A stretch of DNA of 64,000 bases from Stakelama portus. Its GTDB lineage: Bacteria; Pseudomonadota; Alphaproteobacteria; Sphingomonadales; Sphingomonadaceae. Location: the NCBI RefSeq assembly GCF_003171655.1, contig NZ_QFZL01000001.1:806001-870000 (forward strand), written 5' to 3'. Shown here one piece after another: positions 28,930-38,446 of this stretch. A program made the position numbers and the translations under genes. How positions within the stretch are numbered: the stretch's first letter is position 1; every line of letters starts with the position of its first letter. The notes under the pieces were generated by a model that was not told the DNA's origin, did not search any database, and saw only the letters and a program-made list of their open reading frames with translations.

Positions 28930-30012
28930 ATGGTTTTCGAGCCGCCTTATGTTGCCGATGCCGATCGCTATGACGGGCGGATGCCGTATCGGCGATGCGG
29001 GCGCAGCGGGCTGAAACTGCCGGCGATCAGCCTGGGGCTGTGGCAGAATTTCGGTGGGGTCGATATGTTCGAAACCGGCCGCGCGATGCTGCGCCGCGCC
29101 TTTGATCGCGGCGTCACCCATTTCGATCTCGCGAACAATTATGGCCCGCCCTATGGCTCGGCGGAGGAGAATTTCGGGCGCGTACTGGCCAGGGACTTTG
29201 CCGGCCATCGCGACGAACTGATCGTCTCGACCAAGGCGGGGTGGGACATGTGGCCCGGCCCCTATGGCGATGTCGGCGGCAGCAGGAAATATGTGATCGC
29301 CAGCTGCGATCAGAGCCTCAAGCGGATGGGGCTCGATTATGTCGATATCTTCTATTCGCACCGCGTCGATCCCGAAACGCCGCTTGAGGAGACGATGGGC
29401 GCGCTCGCGCAGATCCATGCACAGGGCAAGGCGCTCTATATCGGCATCTCGTCGCATTCGCCCGAATTGACGCGCAGGGCTGCGGCGATCCTGACCGAAT
29501 ATAAAGTGCCGTTGCTGATCCATCAGCCCAGCTATTCGATGCTCAATCGCTGGGTCGAGCGCGGGCTGCTCGATACGCTCGGCGATCTTGGCGTCGGCTG
29601 CATTGCCTTTTCGCCGCTGGCGCAGGGGATGCTGACCGACAAATATCTCGATGGCGTTCCGGCGGAAGCACGCGCGGCGAAGCAGGGGTCGCTGTCGCGA
29701 TCGCTGTTGAGCGCGGAAAATATCGATCGCGTGCGCAAGTTGCGCGAAATCGCGCGCGGACGCGGCCAGACGATGGCGCAGATGGCGATATCCTGGGTGT
29801 TGCGCGACCCGCGCGTCACTTCGGCGCTGATCGGCGCGCGCACGGTGGCGCAGCTCGACGACAGCCTCGATGCAGTCAAGCGGCTCGATTTCAGCGATGA
29901 TGAACTGGCGGCGATCGATCGCCATGCCGTCGATGGCGGGATCGATCTGTGGGACATATCGTCGCAGATCACCGAACAGCCCGCGCCGGGCGGGCGGCCG
30001 CTGAACAGCTAG
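28930..30012 (+). CDS. aldo/keto reductase (YghZ/L-glyceraldehyde-3-phosphate reductase type)
   Basis: This is a 360-residue NADPH-dependent barrel enzyme. The tetrad is visible as FDLANNYGPPYGSAE (Asp, Tyr), VSTKAGWDMWPGPYG (Lys) and DIFYSHRVDPETPLE (His). The YGPPYGSAE motif is typical of the YghZ/MgrA subgroup, which reduces methylglyoxal or L-glyceraldehyde 3-phosphate. I chose the ATG giving MVFEPPYVADAD, preceded by GGAGAGAG. The frame extends into the terminator upstream, which cannot be coding. Confidence 0.92.
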   Translation: MVFEPPYVADADRYDGRMPYRRCGRSGLKLPAISLGLWQNFGGVDMFETGRAMLRRAFDRGVTHFDLANNYGPPYGSAEENFGRVLARDFAGHRDELIVSTKAGWDMWPGPYGDVGGSRKYVIASCDQSLKRMGLDYVDIFYSHRVDPETPLEETMGALAQIHAQGKALYIGISSHSPELTRRAAAILTEYKVPLLIHQPSYSMLNRWVERGLLDTLGDLGVGCIAFSPLAQGMLTDKYLDGVPAEARAAKQGSLSRSLLSAENIDRVRKLREIARGRGQTMAQMAISWVLRDPRVTSALIGARTVAQLDDSLDAVKRLDFSDDELAAIDRHAVDGGIDLWDISSQITEQPAPGGRPLNS

Positions 30013-30100
30013 GTCAGGTGGCGAGCCCGATCGCGGCCAGGATCCTTGGAGCCCGGGCCTTGCCGGTTGAAAGCCGGTGCCGGGCAATCGCCGATGCGCG

Positions 30101-30652
30101 TCAGCCCTGCGGAACCTCGCGCCATTCGCCCGGCGCGATGTCGTCGAGCGACCAGTCGCCGATGCTCCAGCGGACGAGGCGCAGCGTCGGCAGGCCGACC
30201 GCTGCGGTCATGCGCCGCACCTGGCGGTTGCGGCCCTCGCGGATGGTGAGGCGCAGCCAGCTGTCGGGCACCGTCTTGCGAAACCGCACCGGTGGGTTGC
30301 GTGGCCACAGGTCGGGCGGGTCGATTGCCTCGACCTGCGCACGGCGTGTGACGCCGTCCTTGAGCGCGACGCCGTTGCGCAGCGTTTCGAGTGCCGCGTC
30401 GTCGGCTATGCCCTCGACCTGTACCAGATAGGTCTTGGCGAGCTTGAATTTCGGATCGGCGATGCGCGCCTGCAGCCGTCCGTCATCGGTCAGCGCGAGC
30501 AGCCCTTCGCTGTCGCGGTCGAGCCGCCCGGCGGGATAGACGCCGGGCAGGTCGATGAAATCCGACAAAGTCGCGCGCGGCGTATCGGTGCCGCGATCGG
30601 TGAACTGGCACAGCACGTCATAGGGCTTGTTGAACAGGATCAGCCGAGTCAT
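30101..30652 (-). CDS. rluE: 23S rRNA pseudouridine synthase, RluE type
   Basis: This is a 183-residue RsuA/RluB/E/F-family pseudouridine synthase without an S4 domain, as in RluE. The catalytic Asp lies in [20 protein letters not shown], and [18 protein letters not shown] is the second hallmark. RluE modifies U2457 of 23S rRNA in E. coli; the same target here is inferred. It runs in the same direction as DUF2306 and rimO upstream but with separate spacing. Confidence 0.9.
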   Translation of the reverse strand: MTRLILFNKPYDVLCQFTDRGTDTPRATLSDFIDLPGVYPAGRLDRDSEGLLALTDDGRLQARIADPKFKLAKTYLVQVEGIADDAALETLRNGVALKDGVTRRAQVEAIDPPDLWPRNPPVRFRKTVPDSWLRLTIREGRNRQVRRMTAAVGLPTLRLVRWSIGDWSLDDIAPGEWREVPQG

Positions 30653-30692
30653 CGCGGCGGGCTCGCCGACGCATGTTGCCGGAATGCCGGCA

Positions 30693-31553
30693 TCAAAGCC
30701 CTGCTATTCGCGCCAGCACCACCGGTGCCCAGGCCTTCCATGTGAAGAAGAACGTGCCGAGGGCAACGAAGATCGTCGCGATCGAAAGCACTCCGGCGGC
30801 GGCGAATTGTGCCGTCGCGGAAGCGGTTGTGCGGCGCGCGCGAATGAACATCTCGGCGACGATCAGGTTGGGAACGAAGAACCAATAGAGCATGAACAGG
30901 TCGAACGGTCCGTCAAACTGTGGCGTACGCCCGGTGCGGCCCGCGAACAGCATCCAGAAGCCATAGTCCATGCGATAGAGCCACGATCCGATCGCAAGCG
31001 CGAACAGGCGGATTGCCCAGGCGCGATGTATTTCCAGCCGGCGCGCAACCGCAAACCGCACCGTCTGCGCTGCGGCCACGACCATCAACAGGCCATAGAT
31101 CGCGAAAGCGACATCCATCGCCGTTCCGCCGATCGTCCCCTTGCCCAGGATATAGACGGTGCCGCCCAGCCCGGTGACGACGGCGGCACTGGCATAGACC
31201 CAGCCGGTCCAGCGATGGACGCGCGGCCAACGCGTCCGAATGGACGTGAAAAGCTGAATGGGTCCGAGCAACAGCAACACGGCGCCCAGCGCGAAATGCA
31301 GCCCCATGCCGATGTTCGCGGCCAGCGACCGACGCGCATAGAGGCGGGGAAACAAGTCGTTCCAGTCCCCGGCATGCCCGGTTACCGCCGCGCCGACATA
31401 TCCAGCGAGGATATAGGCCGCGAACAGAGCCGCGCTGATCCACACCGTCGCGACGAACGTGCGAACCGACCAGCGCAGCGCTGGAGCTGTGCGATCCGGC
31501 TGTGGTGCAGCTGGCGGAAGCTCGAAATTCGCGGTCGCGATATGCGTCGACAT
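30693..31553 (-). CDS. DUF2306 multi-pass membrane protein
   Basis: This is a 286-residue protein with about seven to eight hydrophobic helices. Features typical of DUF2306 are the helix-linked [39 protein letters not shown] and [17 protein letters not shown] segments, where conserved His and Arg residues line the membrane. The HRWTG and HRAW motifs recall cytochrome b561-like haem ligation, but this is only a resemblance. No function is established for the family. It is followed downstream by rluE. Confidence 0.85.
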   Translation of the reverse strand: MSTHIATANFELPPAAPQPDRTAPALRWSVRTFVATVWISAALFAAYILAGYVGAAVTGHAGDWNDLFPRLYARRSLAANIGMGLHFALGAVLLLLGPIQLFTSIRTRWPRVHRWTGWVYASAAVVTGLGGTVYILGKGTIGGTAMDVAFAIYGLLMVVAAAQTVRFAVARRLEIHRAWAIRLFALAIGSWLYRMDYGFWMLFAGRTGRTPQFDGPFDLFMLYWFFVPNLIVAEMFIRARRTTASATAQFAAAGVLSIATIFVALGTFFFTWKAWAPVVLARIAGL

Positions 31554-31572
31554 GGCTCCCCCCGGTGCGATC

Positions 31573-32913
31573 CTATCGGTTTAGCGTAACGGGGGCTCCG
31601 TACAAGTCGTGTTCGTCGGCTTCCTCGACCATGACGCGGACGATCTGGCCCTGCGCCAGATGCCCGGCGTCGCGCAGGAAAACCTGTCCGTCGATTTCCG
31701 GGGCATCGGCCTGGCTGCGCGCATTGGCGCCGCCGTCTTCATCGACTTCATCGATAATGACGTCGATCTCGCGACCGACCTTTGCGGCGAGTTTCGCGGC
31801 GCTGATCGCTGCGGTCTTTTCCATGATCCGGGCGTAGCGCGCTTCCTTGACTTCCTCGGGCACCGGATCGGGCAGGGCGTTGGCCGCCGCGCCTTCGACC
31901 GGTTCGAAGCGGAACGCGCCGACGCGATCGAGCTGTGCTTCGTCGAGCCAGTCGAGCAGATACTGGAAATCCTCCTCGGTCTCTCCGGGAAAGCCGACGA
32001 CGAAGGTCGAGCGGATGGTGAGATCGGGTGCGATTTCCCGCCATGCCTTCAGCCGTTCGAGCACCTTTGCTTCGTTGGCCGGGCGCTTCATCGCCTTCAG
32101 CACATTGCGGCTGGCATGCTGGAACGGAATGTCGAGATAGGGGAGGATCAGCCCCTCGGCCATCAGCGGGATGACCTGATCGACATGGGGGTAGGGATAG
32201 ACATAGTGGAGCCGCACCCAGGGCGCGATCTTGCCGAGTTCGCGGGCAAGATCGGTCATGTGCGGGACGATTTCCTCGCCCTTCCACATGCGCGGCTGTT
32301 TGCGGATATCGACGCCATAGGCGCTGGTATCCTGGCTGATCACCAGCAATTCCTGCGTTCCCGCCTCGACCAGCTTTTCGGCTTCGCGCAGGATCGCGTC
32401 GGGGCGCCGGCTGACCAGATCGCCGCGCAGTTGCGGGATGATGCAAAAGGCGCAGCGATGATTGCAGCCCTCTGAAATCTTCAGATAGCTGTAATGGCGC
32501 GGGGTGAGCTTGAGCCCCGCTTCGGGCACCAGATCGACAAAGGGCGAGGGCGTGGCGGGCGCCGCCTCATGCACCGCCGACACGACCTGCTCATATTGAT
32601 GCGCGCCGGTGATCGCGAGGACGTTGGGGAAGCGCTCGCGGATCTTGTCGGCTTCGTCGCCCATGCAGCCGGTGACGATGACGCGGCCATTTTCGCTGAT
32701 CGCCTCGCCAATCGCTTCGAGGCTTTCTTCCTTGGCGCTGTCGAGAAAGCCGCACGTATTGACCAGCACGACATCGGCGCCCGCATAATCGGGCGACAGG
32801 CCATAGCCGTCGCTGCGCAGCTTGGTCAGGATACGCTCGCTGTCGACCAGATTCTTGGGACAGCCGAGCGACACCATTCCCACCTTGGGGGATTCGGGGA
32901 TTTTGGTTGCCAT
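31573..32913 (-). CDS. rimO: ribosomal protein S12 methylthiotransferase RimO
   Basis: This is a 446-residue radical SAM enzyme that adds a methylthio group to the conserved Asp of ribosomal protein S12. It has an N-terminal UPF0004 domain with three iron-sulphur cysteines ([31 protein letters not shown]). The radical SAM triplet lies in [17 protein letters not shown], and a C-terminal TRAM domain carries basic and acidic patches. The length is normal. It is divergent from a GNAT gene over a 155-bp gap. Confidence 0.97.
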   Translation of the reverse strand: MATKIPESPKVGMVSLGCPKNLVDSERILTKLRSDGYGLSPDYAGADVVLVNTCGFLDSAKEESLEAIGEAISENGRVIVTGCMGDEADKIRERFPNVLAITGAHQYEQVVSAVHEAAPATPSPFVDLVPEAGLKLTPRHYSYLKISEGCNHRCAFCIIPQLRGDLVSRRPDAILREAEKLVEAGTQELLVISQDTSAYGVDIRKQPRMWKGEEIVPHMTDLARELGKIAPWVRLHYVYPYPHVDQVIPLMAEGLILPYLDIPFQHASRNVLKAMKRPANEAKVLERLKAWREIAPDLTIRSTFVVGFPGETEEDFQYLLDWLDEAQLDRVGAFRFEPVEGAAANALPDPVPEEVKEARYARIMEKTAAISAAKLAAKVGREIDVIIDEVDEDGGANARSQADAPEIDGQVFLRDAGHLAQGQIVRVMVEEADEHDLYGAPVTLNR

Positions 32914-33068
32914 GATTGGCGCGCGACATAGGGATTTGCGACGCGTTTGAACAGATGCCGTCGGATCGGCGCTGTGCGTTCCCGCATTTGATAATGCGCA
33001 AGGCGAAACGGACTTTTCGTGGCTAGGCGCGTTGTAAGGGCATCGTACCGCAAGCTGGAGATTTCGAA

Positions 33069-33599
33069 ATGAGCCTTCCCGTCGAAACGCCGCTCCACCA
33101 CAATGTTGCGCTGAAGACGCGCACCGGGCTGGTGATCGATGTGCGTGCGGCGACCGAAGCCGATGAAGCGGCGCTGGAAACCTTGTTCGAATCGGTTTCG
33201 CCGGACGATCGCCGGTTTCGCTTTCTGTCGGCGCGCGATCATATCGGGCGCGACCAGCTGGTGGCGATGACGCGCGTGGACCATTGGCGCACCGAGAGTT
33301 TCCTTGTGTTCGACAAGGCGACCGACGAGCTGATCGCGACGGCGATGCTCGCTTGCGACAATGCGATGGATACTGCCGAAGTCGCGATTTCCATCCGTTC
33401 GGACCGCAAGGGACAGGGTATCGGCTGGACGATGCTGGCGTTCCTTGTCGAGGAAGCGATGCGGCGCGGCGTCAAGCGGCTGTTGTCGATCGAGGCGCGC
33501 GAAAATCACTCGGCGATCGAGCTGGAGCGCGAAATGGGCTTTACGGCGCGAGTCGACAATGACGATCCGACGCTGATGGTGCTCGAAGCGCGGTTCTGA
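33069..33599 (+). CDS. GNAT family N-acetyltransferase
   Basis: This 176-residue acetyltransferase has the acetyl-CoA loop [14 protein letters not shown] (RxxGxG type) followed by [20 protein letters not shown]. The N-terminal part ([19 protein letters not shown]) is typical of the fold. Similar domains occur at the end of alphaproteobacterial acyl-CoA synthetase-like lysine acetyltransferases, but here it is alone. The substrate is unknown. It is convergent with the K+ channel gene. Confidence 0.88.
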   Translation: MSLPVETPLHHNVALKTRTGLVIDVRAATEADEAALETLFESVSPDDRRFRFLSARDHIGRDQLVAMTRVDHWRTESFLVFDKATDELIATAMLACDNAMDTAEVAISIRSDRKGQGIGWTMLAFLVEEAMRRGVKRLLSIEARENHSAIELEREMGFTARVDNDDPTLMVLEARF

Positions 33600-33615
33600 A
33601 CCGCGCCGTCACGGC

Positions 33616-34659
33616 CTAGGGCTGCGCCGCGCGCTTGGCGCGGGCCGCGCCCTGGGGCACGATTTCGACGATGATATCGCCGGGTTCGAGCGCTTTGGCC
33701 GCATCTTCCCAAAAGCTGAACGGTTTGCCGTCGCGATAGATGCGCATCCCCATGCCGGTGGTGATCGCCGATAGCGGCTTGCCGATTTCGGGCGGCGCGA
33801 CCGTTCGTTCGGACAGCGCGATCCGTCCGTTGATCGAGGCAAGGTCCATCATATAGTCGGCGATGTGCGGGCCGGTGCATGATCCGGCGAGCAACAGTCC
33901 GGCGAAGCTGACCGGATTGATGACGGTGGTGGCGCCGGCGGCGCGGGCGGGGGTTTCGTTGTCGTCGGCCTTCACCGTGACGCTGATCGGAATCGTTTTC
34001 GACAGGTGTCGTGCGGTTAGCGTGATGAGGATCGAGGTGTCGTCGCGTCCCGCCGATACGATAAGCGCGCGGGCACGCCCGATCTTCACATCCTCAAGCA
34101 CCCGATCGCGCGTCGCATCGCCCTGAAGCACGGCGCAGCCACAGGCTTCGGCCTGGGCGAGCGATTCCGCATTGCCGTCGATCACCACGATATCCTGTGC
34201 CGCGACGCCGCGCGCGATCAGTTCGTCGACTGCGTCCGATCCCGTCTTGCCGAAACCGGCAACGATATAATGGTCGTGAAGGTGCCGCTGGATATACGCC
34301 ATTCGCCATTTGTCCCAGGTTCTGCGGAGCACGAAATTATAGGTGGTGCCGACAAACAGCAGCACCACGAAGATACGGATCGGCGTCACCACCAGCGCGT
34401 CGAACATCCGCGCCTGTTCGGTCACCGGCGCGATGTCGCCATAGCCTGTCGTCGTGATCGAAATCGCCGTGAAATACACCACGTCGAGAAAGCTGACATG
34501 CCCGTCATAGGTGTCACGCAGCCCTTCGCGGTCGAAATAATGGACGCCGATCGCCAGTGCGAGCAGCGCCATCACGCCGATTATGCGCCAACCGATCGAC
34601 AACCAGACGGGAAGCGGCGATTTGCGCCGGAGAGTCGCAGGAGGGCGATGTATCGCCAT
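33616..34659 (-). CDS. potassium channel family protein with RCK/TrkA domain
   Basis: This is a 347-residue inner-membrane channel subunit with two transmembrane helices flanking the selectivity filter (ISITTTGYGDIAPV). A regulatory RCK domain follows, with the nucleotide-binding motif IVAGFGKTGSDAVDEL and a TrkA-C-like end. It probably conducts K+ under control of NAD or another ligand. The start overlaps the preceding gene stop by one base (TAATG), so it is coupled to the NlpD-like gene. Confidence 0.92.
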   Translation of the reverse strand: MAIHRPPATLRRKSPLPVWLSIGWRIIGVMALLALAIGVHYFDREGLRDTYDGHVSFLDVVYFTAISITTTGYGDIAPVTEQARMFDALVVTPIRIFVVLLFVGTTYNFVLRRTWDKWRMAYIQRHLHDHYIVAGFGKTGSDAVDELIARGVAAQDIVVIDGNAESLAQAEACGCAVLQGDATRDRVLEDVKIGRARALIVSAGRDDTSILITLTARHLSKTIPISVTVKADDNETPARAAGATTVINPVSFAGLLLAGSCTGPHIADYMMDLASINGRIALSERTVAPPEIGKPLSAITTGMGMRIYRDGKPFSFWEDAAKALEPGDIIVEIVPQGAARAKRAAQP

Positions 34660-35705
34660 TATGCGGGGGGCAAGCGCGTGAGCGGGTCGATCGGATCGCG
34701 CCCTTTGCGAATTTCGAAATGGAGCTGCGGGCGATCGACGAAGCCCGATTCGCCCGACAGGCCGATCGTCTGGCCACGCTGCACCGCCTGACCCCGCTGG
34801 ACGAGGATCTGGCCGATATGACCATAGACGGTAGTCCAGCCATCGCCATGTTTCAGGATCACGACGCCGCCCAGCTGGGGAATGTCGCTGCCGACATAGG
34901 CGACGACGCCGTCCGCCGCGGCGAGGATCGACGAATCGAGCGGAACGGCGATCTTGATGCCGTCGTTGCGCTCGCCGCTCTGGCCCGGACCGAACCGGCC
35001 GATGATCTGGCCGTGCGCGGGCCATGCGAAGGAACCGCGCATATGCGCGGGTTCGGCGACCGCAGCATCGGAAGGCAGCACGCGGGCCGAGGATGCGGTC
35101 GGCTGAACCGGTTGCTCGTTGGTGGCGATGGCGGGTTCGCCGCCGGTAACGATATCGTCGATATCGACATGGAACCGCGCGGCGCGCTCTTCCAGCGTCT
35201 CGTTCCCCGTGTCGGGAAGCAACAGCCGCATGCCGGTGCGCAGCACATAGGGTTCCTCAAGATCGTTGACGGCGACGATCCGGCCCCAGTCGACGCCATA
35301 GGCGCGGGCGATGGCGATGCCCGTCTCGCCGGCATGGACGGTGTGATAGCGCCCGCCGGGTATGGTGAGTCGTTGGTTAGGAAAAATGGTAAATGGCGGC
35401 TGGAGGCCATTGGCGCGGGCGATCGCTTCGGACCCGGCACCGGTACGGTTCGAAATGCCGCGCAGCGTGTCGCCGCTGCGCACGACATAGGTGGTCGCGG
35501 GCACCAGCTGAGCATCGGCAGTCACCGGACGCGATTCCCACGCCGGCGCGGGAGCGGGCAGGGTGCGGACATCCCGGTTCTGCCGAACCGTGGGTGTGGG
35601 CGCGGACGCAGCGGTGCCCGGTCCGCGCGGCGCGGACGGGGGAATACAGCCGGCCAGAGCGGCAGCGGCCGGGAGCGTCAGCGCCAAATTCCTCAATCGA
35701 ACCAT
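34659..35705 (-). CDS. NlpD-like LysM/LytM lipoprotein (degenerate M23 domain)
   Basis: This 348-residue envelope protein begins with a lipobox signal (LTLPAAAALAGC) and carries two LysM peptidoglycan-binding repeats (TYVVRSGDTLRGIS, YHTVHAGETGIAIA). A C-terminal LytM domain follows (YGHIGQILVQRG, DRPQLHFEIRKG). The first zinc ligands are lost: where active M23 enzymes have HxxxD, this reads NDGIKI. It is thus probably an amidase activator like NlpD or EnvC rather than a peptidase. Its place directly downstream of surE is the classic surE-nlpD order. Confidence 0.9.
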   Translation of the reverse strand: MVRLRNLALTLPAAAALAGCIPPSAPRGPGTAASAPTPTVRQNRDVRTLPAPAPAWESRPVTADAQLVPATTYVVRSGDTLRGISNRTGAGSEAIARANGLQPPFTIFPNQRLTIPGGRYHTVHAGETGIAIARAYGVDWGRIVAVNDLEEPYVLRTGMRLLLPDTGNETLEERAARFHVDIDDIVTGGEPAIATNEQPVQPTASSARVLPSDAAVAEPAHMRGSFAWPAHGQIIGRFGPGQSGERNDGIKIAVPLDSSILAAADGVVAYVGSDIPQLGGVVILKHGDGWTTVYGHIGQILVQRGQAVQRGQTIGLSGESGFVDRPQLHFEIRKGRDPIDPLTRLPPA

Positions 35706-35724
35706 GCGTCCCCCCAGACGAATG

Positions 35725-36489
35725 TCACCGATAGGCCTGGGTAAGCATATCGAGAGAATCGCGATGCGTCAGGTCCAGATGTAGCGGCGTGACCGCGATA
35801 TGTCCGTCCTGAACCGCTTCCAGGTCCGTGGCATGGGCCGGTGTTTCCACCGTCGGGCCCAGCGCGAACCAGTGATATTCGAACCCGCGCGGATCGTGAT
35901 TGGACACGATCTGAAGCCGGCCATAGTCGCGCAGGCCCTGCGCCACCACGCGGATACCCCGAACCTGATCGGCGGGCAGGGCGGGAAAATTGACGTTTAC
36001 CAGCGTGCGGGCGGGCCAATCCATCTTCAACAACGGCCCGATCGCGCGCGCGCCCCATTCGCGCGCGGCGGAAAAGGGAATCGCGTCCCCCAATCCTTCG
36101 CGCGAATAGACCTGGCTGAGCGCGATCGATCGCACGCCCGCCAGCGCGCCTTCCATCGCCGCCGAAACCGTGCCCGAATAGGTGACGTCCTCGGCGAGGT
36201 TGGCGCCGCGATTGACGCCCGACAGAATCACGTCGGGCGGATTGTCCTTCATGATCCTGGCAAGCGCCATCATCACGGCGTCGGTCGGCGTCCCGGAAAC
36301 GGCGAAGCGTTTTTCGGCGAATTTGCGAATGCGCAGCGGCCGGGTGAGCGTCAGCGAATGTCCCGCGCCCGATTGTTCCTCGGCAGGCGCGACGACCCAG
36401 ACATCGTCCGAAAAGGCCGCAGCAATCTCTTCCAGAACGGCGAGGCCGCGCGCGTGATAGCCGTCATCATTGGTCAGCAGGATGCGCAT
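35725..36489 (-). CDS. surE: 5'/3'-nucleotidase SurE
   Basis: This is a 254-residue metal-dependent phosphatase acting on nucleoside monophosphates in stationary-phase survival. The N-terminal MRILLTNDDGYHARGL holds the metal-binding Asp pair. VAPAEEQSGAGHSLTL, SGVNRGANLAEDVTYSGTV and NVNFP are further family motifs. I chose the ATG at this motif, because the longer frame runs back into serS. It lies between serS and the NlpD-like gene on one strand, the usual order. Confidence 0.96.
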   Translation of the reverse strand: MRILLTNDDGYHARGLAVLEEIAAAFSDDVWVVAPAEEQSGAGHSLTLTRPLRIRKFAEKRFAVSGTPTDAVMMALARIMKDNPPDVILSGVNRGANLAEDVTYSGTVSAAMEGALAGVRSIALSQVYSREGLGDAIPFSAAREWGARAIGPLLKMDWPARTLVNVNFPALPADQVRGIRVVAQGLRDYGRLQIVSNHDPRGFEYHWFALGPTVETPAHATDLEAVQDGHIAVTPLHLDLTHRDSLDMLTQAYR

Positions 36490-36526
36490 CAGCGACAATC
36501 CTTTCGATCGGTGTGGCCTGTGCCAC

Positions 36527-37807
36527 TCACGCCATCGGCTCCAGCCGTTCGAGCCCGTGGATATAGGGCCGGAACGCTTCGGGTATGGTGATCGAGCCGT
36601 CTTCGTTCTGATAGTTTTCGAGAACCGCCACCAGCGTGCGGCCGACCGCGAGCCCCGATCCGTTGAGCGTGTGGACGAAGCGGGTGCCCTTTTCGCCCTC
36701 GGCACGGAAGCGCGCGTTCATGCGGCGTGCCTGAAAATCGGTGCAGGTCGAACAGCTCGAAATCTCGCGATAGCGTTTCTGGCCCGGCAGCCAGACTTCC
36801 AGATCATAGGTGCGCGCCGCCGAAAAGCCCATGTCGCCGGTGCACAGCTTCATCCTGCGGAAGGGGAGGCCAAGCTTGTTGAGGATATCTTCGGCACAGG
36901 CGGTCATCCGCTCATGTTCGGCCTCGGACTGGTCGGGTGTGGTGATCGAAACCATCTCGACCTTGTCGAACTGATGCTGGCGGATGAACCCGCGCGTGTC
37001 GCGGCCCGCCGCGCCGGCTTCGGAACGGAAACAGGGGGTCAGCGCGGTGAAGCGCAGCGGCAATTCCTCTTCGGCCAGGATCTCCTGTGCGACGATGTTG
37101 GTCAGGCTGACTTCGGCGGTCGGGATCAGCCAGCGGCCATCGGTCGTCTGGAACAGATCGTCGGCGAATTTGGGAAGCTGGCCCGTACCGAACATCGCTT
37201 CGTCGCGGACCATCAGCGGCGGGATCACCTGTTCATAGCCATGATCGCGCGCGAGCGTGGTCAGCATGAACTGTCCCAGCGCGCGATAGAGCCGCGCCAC
37301 CGGGCCACGCAGCAGCGTGAAGCGCGCGCCGGCGAGCTTTACGCCGGTTTCGAAATCGAGTCCCAGCGCCGGGCCGATTTCGTCATGCTCCTTTGCCTCG
37401 AACGCGAACTGGGGCGGCGTGCCATGGCTGGCGACGAGGGCATTGTCATCCTCATCCGCGCCATCGGGCACATCGGCGAGCGGGAGATTGGGGATGGCGG
37501 CGAGCCGCGATTCGAGATCGGCGGTGAGGCTTTTCTCCTCTGCCTCAAGCGCCGGGAGCCGTTCCTTGAGCGCCGACACTTCGGCCATCAGCGCCTGGGC
37601 CGTTTCCTCATCCTTTTGCGCCTTGGCTGCGCCGATCGCCTTCGACGCTTCGTTGCGGCGCGCCTGACCGGCCTGAAGCTCGGTGATCAGCGACCGGCGG
37701 CGTTCGTCGAGCGCGATCAGTTCGTCGGCCAGCGGATCGGCACCGCGACGCGCGAGTCCGGCGTCGAACGCTGCGGGATTTTCACGGATGAAACGGATGT
37801 CGTGCAT
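36527..37807 (-). CDS. serS: serine--tRNA ligase
   Basis: This is a 426-residue class II synthetase that charges tRNA-Ser. It has the N-terminal antiparallel coiled coil (residues 30-105, rich in Ala/Glu/Lys). The class II motifs are [20 protein letters not shown] (motif 1 region), [21 protein letters not shown] (motif 2) and [19 protein letters not shown] (motif 3). The start is the ATG giving [14 protein letters not shown], the conserved N-terminus. The upstream open frame is spurious. Confidence 0.97.
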   Translation of the reverse strand: MHDIRFIRENPAAFDAGLARRGADPLADELIALDERRRSLITELQAGQARRNEASKAIGAAKAQKDEETAQALMAEVSALKERLPALEAEEKSLTADLESRLAAIPNLPLADVPDGADEDDNALVASHGTPPQFAFEAKEHDEIGPALGLDFETGVKLAGARFTLLRGPVARLYRALGQFMLTTLARDHGYEQVIPPLMVRDEAMFGTGQLPKFADDLFQTTDGRWLIPTAEVSLTNIVAQEILAEEELPLRFTALTPCFRSEAGAAGRDTRGFIRQHQFDKVEMVSITTPDQSEAEHERMTACAEDILNKLGLPFRRMKLCTGDMGFSAARTYDLEVWLPGQKRYREISSCSTCTDFQARRMNARFRAEGEKGTRFVHTLNGSGLAVGRTLVAVLENYQNEDGSITIPEAFRPYIHGLERLEPMA

Positions 37808-37918
37808 GGCCAGCGCTATGGCCGGGCCACCGAAACTGCGCAACCCGGTGATATACCGAAACTGCAGGCGCCTGCCGTGCGTTGATGGGGGACAAGTGCA
37901 ATAACAAGGAGAAAAATC

Positions 37919-38362
37919 ATGCAGGTTCCGCACAAGGCCTTTGTCGTCGTGGCCGACGGTCGCAAGATGCTGTTCCTTCGCAACGAGGGCGATGCCGATT
38001 ATCCGAACCTGCAGGTCGAGCGTGTCCGCGAGCAGGACAATCCGCCCGATCGCGAGCAATCGACCGACGCGCCGGGGACGACGTTCTCAAGCGTCGGCCA
38101 TGGCCGCAGCTCCTATCAGGAAACCGATTTTCATCAGCTGGAAGAAGACCGGTTCGCAGCCCAGACCGCCGAGTTGTTGAAAAAGCGCGCGCTGAACAAT
38201 GATTTCGAATCGTTGATCGTCGTGGCGCCGCCCCGGACGCTGGGCGAATTGCGCAAAAATTATCACAAGGAAGTCGAGGCGCGGCTTACCGGCGAGCTCG
38301 ACAAGGATCTGACCGGGCACAGCATCGCCGATATCGAAAAGCTGTTGCTGAACGCCGAATAA
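37919..38362 (+). CDS. host attachment family protein (baeRF-type)
   Basis: This 147-residue protein belongs to the family annotated as host attachment protein, related to the bacterial archaeo-eukaryotic release factor fold. It has the N-terminal [15 protein letters not shown], a central region with Asp/Glu/His-rich [18 protein letters not shown], and [28 protein letters not shown]. The name goes back to plant attachment work in Agrobacterium-type bacteria, and the molecular role is not settled. It is divergent from serS and ends at a strong terminator. Confidence 0.85.
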   Translation: MQVPHKAFVVVADGRKMLFLRNEGDADYPNLQVERVREQDNPPDREQSTDAPGTTFSSVGHGRSSYQETDFHQLEEDRFAAQTAELLKKRALNNDFESLIVVAPPRTLGELRKNYHKEVEARLTGELDKDLTGHSIADIEKLLLNAE

Positions 38363-38391
38363 CCGGCACCTTTCGGCGGCCGATATGAAAA

Positions 38392-38420
38392 CGGCGCTCC
38401 ACCGATGCGGTGGGGCGCCG
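38392..38420. terminator. convergent hairpin terminator
   Basis: A 13-bp stem with one G-T wobble (CGGCGCTCCACCG / CGGTGGGGCGCCG) and an ATG loop is followed by TTTCTTC on the plus strand. It sits between the stops of the host-attachment-family gene and the Ser/Gly repeat gene and could serve both. Confidence 0.8.
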
Positions 38421-38446
38421 TTTCTTCATCGGCAATCGATGCCGGA

